A program made the translations under genes and the position numbers. This document shows positions 21,940 to 21,991 of a stretch of 21,991 bases of DNA, piece after piece (within the stretch, counting starts at the first letter, position 1; the number at the start of each line of letters is the position of its first letter). Location of the stretch: the NCBI GenBank assembly GCA_964455375.1, contig CAYVXE010000074.1:1-21991 (forward strand). The letters run 5' to 3'. The notes under the pieces are model-generated. The model was given only the letters and a program-made list of their open reading frames with translations. It was not told where the DNA came from and did not search any database. The DNA comes from CAYVXE01 sp964455375. GTDB lineage: Bacteria > Zhuqueibacterota > Zhuqueibacteria > Oceanimicrobiales > Oceanimicrobiaceae.

Positions 21940-21991
21940 ATGTTACAAATAAAGCATGGAGTTGAAATGTTGTCAGAACGAATCCGGGCGG
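21940..21991 (+). CDS. Possible start of a further gene, cut by the window end
   Basis: An ATG at 21940 preceded by GAGAGG about 10 bases upstream opens a frame without stop to the window end (MLQIKHGVEMLSERIRA). Seventeen codons are too few to recognise a family. It is kept only because of the ribosome site and the ordinary amino acid mix. Confidence 0.3.
   Translation, partial: MLQIKHGVEMLSERIRA

Noticed and set aside
1..21991. CRISPR arrays, tRNA genes, insertion sequences and phage attachment sites
   Set aside because: No regularly spaced repeats, cloverleaf with TTCRA arm, transposase-like protein or flanking target duplication was seen by eye. An automated scan was not possible.

Overview
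The window reads as bacterial chromosome from an organism with about 45% GC and sigma70-type promoters. Several intergenic regions carry TTGNNN-N17-TATATT pairs, not the promoter type usual in Bacteroidetes. The gene mix is a large pyruvate:ferredoxin oxidoreductase, an MglA GTPase with Roadblock partners, a PEGA-tailed kinase-like protein, non-haem ferritin and an S9 prolyl oligopeptidase-family enzyme. That mix suggests an anaerobic or facultative member of the FCB/KSB1/Calditrichaeota-like lineages. This placement is inference from gene content only. One run of 100 N (14897-14996) marks a scaffold gap.

Layout. Positions 2-3605 (minus strand) hold a pyrimidine-nucleoside salvage cluster: ssb, a hairpin, then cdd, udk, tdk and a NupC-type transporter, all read leftward. 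Positions 3734-6923 (minus) hold ferritin, gpmA, a group II PLP decarboxylase and a small exported FN3-like protein. Positions 7033-7260 (minus) look like a free-standing structured RNA gene: a good promoter, a closing helix that starts at the predicted transcription start, three internal hairpins and a strong intrinsic terminator. I cannot assign it to a known family. Divergent from it, 7372-8868 (plus) encodes a NUDT19-like Nudix domain fused to a LACTB2-like metallo-beta-lactamase.

Positions 9080-10513 (minus) encode a membrane-anchored kinase-fold protein that lacks all the main catalytic residues and carries a periplasmic PEGA-like domain. Divergent from it is a four-gene plus-strand operon (10936-13193): metallophosphoesterase, Roadblock/LC7 protein, MglA-type GTPase, second Roadblock/LC7 protein. 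Together these look like a signalling or polarity module.

Positions 13266-17839 (minus) hold an unusually long NifJ-type pyruvate:ferredoxin oxidoreductase interrupted by the N gap. It is divergent from an Rrf2-family regulator (18106-18564), and palindromes between them are candidate operators. A DUF2333 membrane protein (18561-19574, minus) converges on the regulator with overlapping stop codons. It is divergent from a secreted S9-family peptidase (19800-21863, plus). The two divergent promoters share three copies of a 10-bp direct repeat. The last 128 bases hold a stem-loop and possibly the first codons of another gene.

Best candidates for something undescribed are the RNA gene at 7033-7260, the pseudokinase/MglA module, the Nudix-MBL fusion and the extended oxidoreductase.
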